Origin: Lewinellaceae bacterium
Lineage (GTDB): Bacteria > Bacteroidota > Bacteroidia > Chitinophagales > Saprospiraceae
Length of the DNA stretch: 64,000 nucleotides
Assembly (NCBI GenBank): GCA_020636405.1
Contig: JACJXW010000004.1
Coordinates: forward strand, 620,001 to 684,000
Reading direction: 5' to 3'
Shown: positions 61,769 through 64,000 of the stretch, in pieces
Numbering within the stretch: the stretch's first letter is position 1
How the letters are laid out: every line of letters starts with the position of its first letter
Notes under the pieces: model-generated
Databases searched by the model: none
What the model was told of the DNA's origin: nothing
The model's input: only the letters and a program-made list of their open reading frames with translations
Program-made: the position numbers and the translations under genes

Positions 61769-62223
61769 CTTGACAGATATTTGAGAATGAGTGCCTGAGA
61801 TGCCTTTTGGTCTATTGCCAGCTCAATGCCTGGGGCAGGAAACCGTAGGCTTTAATATAATGATCTATCAACTCGGTTTTGGGTGTTAGTGATACAAATC
61901 CAGCGTAGCCCTTATCAAAGGCCAGTTTTGCTGTGTAAGCGATCAAATATCCGGGAATCCGTCCGATCAATTTGTTCCTCCCCTATTCTCCACAGCAGAT
62001 TCGATCAGGTTGATGTGGAGCCGGTATTCCTGTGGAATGTCGATCAGAGAGATCAATCCGAGAATCTCTTCCCGCCGATGAACCGGATCTTGTAAATCAG
62101 ATTATCTCTTTCCTGTTTCCAATCGAAGGAGAACCGGCCACCTGCGGCTATCTTATCATAATCCTCTTCCTCAATCTCCGTGATTTCCGTCTCTGCACCG
62201 GATCGCATGCTGATTGGTTTCAT
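61765..62223 (-). pseudogene. GNAT-like acetyltransferase gene with three frameshifts
   Basis: Starting at ATG 62223, successive frames give MKPISMRSGAETEITEIEEE...DNLIYKI, then DPVHRREEILGLISLIDIPQ with EYRLHINLIESAVENRG, then RNKLIGRIPGYLIAYTAKLA with FDKGYAGFVSLTPKTELIDH, then IELAIDQKASQALILKYLSR-stop. Joined, these make one protein of about 150 residues of a GNAT-like family. Three frame changes are needed, so the gene is broken. Its stop overlaps the start of the small downstream gene, so the two were an operon. Confidence 0.7.
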
Positions 62224-62554
62224 GAGCAGCGGAGTTTGTAAATTTAATCAAATTATTTGATGAAATCAATAAATGTTTGGGCCGTTTAGGGAGCGTTTGG
62301 ATGGTTTTTGAGCGCGCTGGATATGGGCCATCAAGATAGCAAAATTCCATAAAAAATAAAACTATTTGTTTCTAAAAACAAAACGTTTTACATTTGCCGT
62401 ACTACCCCTCATTTAGCCGTTCGGCGTTCGAAGTTCAAAGCCTGGGATGCAGCAAAGCGTTGGCTTCGCACAAAGAAAGGTACGCCAGCCCCTCCTGTGC
62501 CCGCAGAAAAAGCAGGCGCAGTCTGGTTTTTCTGCAAAATCAACTCAAAACTAT
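62224..62554. other. Leader of dinB
   Basis: The 330 bp between the divergent GNAT pseudogene and dinB hold an AT-rich stretch (62340-62395) and short repeated words (GTTCGGCGTTCGAAGTTC near 62418). No gene was found. Translation upstream of 62555 in the dinB frame is not conserved-looking and is rejected as coding. Confidence 0.4.
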
Positions 62555-63694
62555 ATGTTTGAACGAGCGATCCTGCACCTCGACCTCGACGCCTTTTTCG
62601 TTTCCGTCGAACAACAGCGCAACAGCGCGCTGAAGGGCAAGCCCCTGATCATTGGCGGCACGAGCGCCCGCGGGGTAGTGGCCTGCTGCAGTTACGAGGC
62701 CCGCGCCTACGGCGTGCACTCCGCCATGCCCATCAAGATGGCCCTGCGGCTTTGCCCGGACGCCATCGTGCTGCGCGGTGATATGGAAGCGTATTCCCGC
62801 CAGTCAAAGATCATTACGGAGATCATCCGGGAGGAGGCGCCTCTGTTTGAGAAAGCCTCCATCGATGAGTTTTACCTGGACCTTACGGGCATGGACCGCC
62901 ACTTCGGCTGCTGGTTGTGGTCGAAGGAACTGCGGCAAAAGATCATCCGGGAGGTAGGGTTGCCCTTATCGCTTGGGCTGTCGGTCAATAAACTGGTCTC
63001 CAAGGTGGGCGCCGGGGAGGCCAAACCCAACGGTACACGGTTGGTGGAGGCAGGTACAGAGAAGGCCTTTCTGGCGCCGCTCTCCGTGCGCAAGCTGCCT
63101 TCCGTAGGGCAGGCTACTTACAAAAAACTCAGCTTTATGGGGGTGCACACGGTGCAGGTGCTCAGCCAGATCCCGCCCCTGCTGCTGCAGCGCGAATTCG
63201 GAAAACCCGGCCTTGGCCTCTGGAAAAAGGCCAACGCCATCGACGACAGCCCGGTAGTGCCTTACTCCGATCGGCAGTCGCTCTCCACCGAACGCACCTT
63301 CCAGCAGGACACCATCGATGTGCAGTTCCTGCGCGATCAGCTCACCGGCATGGTGATGAAGCTGGCCTACGAGCTGCGGCAGTCGCAGCAACTCACATCC
63401 TGCATCGCTGTCAAGCTCCGCTACACGGATTTCAACACTTTCTCCAAACAGCGAAAGATCCCCTATACCGCCAGCGACCGGCTACTGATCCAACACGCGC
63501 ACGAACTGTTGGTACGGCTCTATGAACGCCGCCAGCTGGTGCGGCTGGTGGGGGTGCAGCTTAGCGGCCTGGTACAAGGCAATCCACAACTGAACCTGTT
63601 CGATGCTTCAGAAGAAGAGAACCGGCTGATGCAGGCCATGGACAGAATACGGAAGCGGTTTGGGCAGGGGGCGGTGCGGCGGGCGGGCGGGTAG
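62555..63694 (+). CDS. dinB: DNA polymerase IV
   Basis: This 379-residue Y-family polymerase copies past DNA damage. It has the catalytic HLDLDAFFVSVEQQRNSALK (Asp7/Asp9 region), VVACCSYEARAYGVHSAMPI, and SIDEFYLDLTGMDRHFG (Asp and Glu of the second metal site). The SVNKLVSKVGAGEAKPNG finger segment and the little-finger domain are present, and the C-terminus ends with a QLNLF beta-clamp-binding motif (NPQLNLFDAS). The ATG at 62555 is chosen because it precedes the conserved motif directly. Confidence 0.95.
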   Translation: MFERAILHLDLDAFFVSVEQQRNSALKGKPLIIGGTSARGVVACCSYEARAYGVHSAMPIKMALRLCPDAIVLRGDMEAYSRQSKIITEIIREEAPLFEKASIDEFYLDLTGMDRHFGCWLWSKELRQKIIREVGLPLSLGLSVNKLVSKVGAGEAKPNGTRLVEAGTEKAFLAPLSVRKLPSVGQATYKKLSFMGVHTVQVLSQIPPLLLQREFGKPGLGLWKKANAIDDSPVVPYSDRQSLSTERTFQQDTIDVQFLRDQLTGMVMKLAYELRQSQQLTSCIAVKLRYTDFNTFSKQRKIPYTASDRLLIQHAHELLVRLYERRQLVRLVGVQLSGLVQGNPQLNLFDASEEENRLMQAMDRIRKRFGQGAVRRAGG

Positions 63695-63750
63695 GGGGAT
63701 TCGTTATTCGTGTATTCGTTATTCGTGTATTCGGGATTCGGGATTCGGGT
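63695..63750. repeat. 7/8-bp word array (ATTCGTT / ATTCGTGT)
   Basis: Directly after dinB the words ATTCGTT and ATTCGTGT alternate, then turn into GGATTCGG. The right arm expected for an inverted design is absent. The words are the complement of those in the 35530-35690 array. Confidence 0.8.
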
Positions 63751-64000
63751 GTACATCTGGAGGCTACCCGTCTAAGGTTAGACAAGTTCGCGGTTCGGAT
63801 TTCGGTGCCCACAACCGCGGCAGGCTGCTTCAGCTCACCTGCTTCCAACAGTGTCCAACGTTAGATCGGCAGCCCATCTGGACAGAAATACTTTGACACA
63901 CATTGAAATAAGAAAATACATTGCCTCTCCGGGCAGGGCGGCAAGTTCCGAAGTATTGCTATGCATTTCCAGCTGTTTCTCCATTTGTGTCCAGGTACTT
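63751..64000. other. Window end, no confident gene
   Basis: A minus-strand frame is open from the window edge to a stop near 63837 (about 53 codons), but it shows no recognisable motif. It could be the C-terminus of a gene continuing outside the window. Confidence 0.3.

Overview
The window looks like chromosomal DNA of a Bacteroidota bacterium, most likely of the Saprospiria (Saprospiraceae-like). The support is: a mevalonate-pathway isoprenoid cluster, two secreted proteins with type IX secretion (T9SS) C-terminal sorting domains, remnants of a TonB-dependent receptor and a DUF4249 lipoprotein, a three-gene type B succinate dehydrogenase, many lipoproteins, and promoter-like sequences of the Bacteroidota type (-33 TTG or TTTG, -7 TAnnTTTG). 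No rRNA, convincing tRNA, CRISPR array, prophage or intact transposase was found. The assignment is by family knowledge, not by a search.

Layout: 1-2.1 kb, secreted proteins and an ECF sigma/anti-sigma pair. 2.5-6.8 kb, isoprenoid genes (type 2 IPP isomerase, class II HMG-CoA reductase, a HAD phosphatase and a GYDIA-type GHMP kinase that lacks an ATG). 6.9-13.2 kb, a PepSY-like protein, an orphan ViaA-like VWA protein, a lipoprotein group, a gene-fusion scar and a beta-barrel protein. 13.5-17.1 kb, sdhCAB. 17.3-26.5 kb, RNase R, a lipoprotein, a helical LEA-like protein, a T9SS protein, and a Nudix/haloacid dehalogenase pair. 26.8-32.5 kb, a Kir-type channel, a second sigma/anti-sigma/Spy-like operon, an EamA transporter and a TPR protein. 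32.5-36.6 kb, polyphosphate glucokinase, two tandem cyclophilin lipoproteins and XerD. 36.7-44.4 kb, a secreted amidase, lipoproteins, and a PadR/PspC pair. 44.5-45.7 kb, a low-GC gap and a decayed VapBC locus. 45.6-64 kb, membrane glycosyltransferase-like proteins, an M1 peptidase, GalE, CysQ, a GT2, GlpX, two HADs, an SLC13 transporter, a decayed GNAT module and DNA polymerase IV.

The most unusual feature is the intergenic DNA, which holds two repeat classes. Class A is a family of palindromic elements about 161-164 bp long (three complete, two partial) with a shared core and end sequences that differ yet remain self-complementary. Class B is at least ten low-complexity arrays built from 7-8 bp words. 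Most loci use their own word, and many are arranged as two inverted arms, G/T-rich on the left and A/C-rich on the right. Several loci also show genome decay: a DUF4249/TonB-receptor fusion, a duplicated tail of the VWA gene, a VapC with its middle deleted, and a GNAT gene with three frameshifts.
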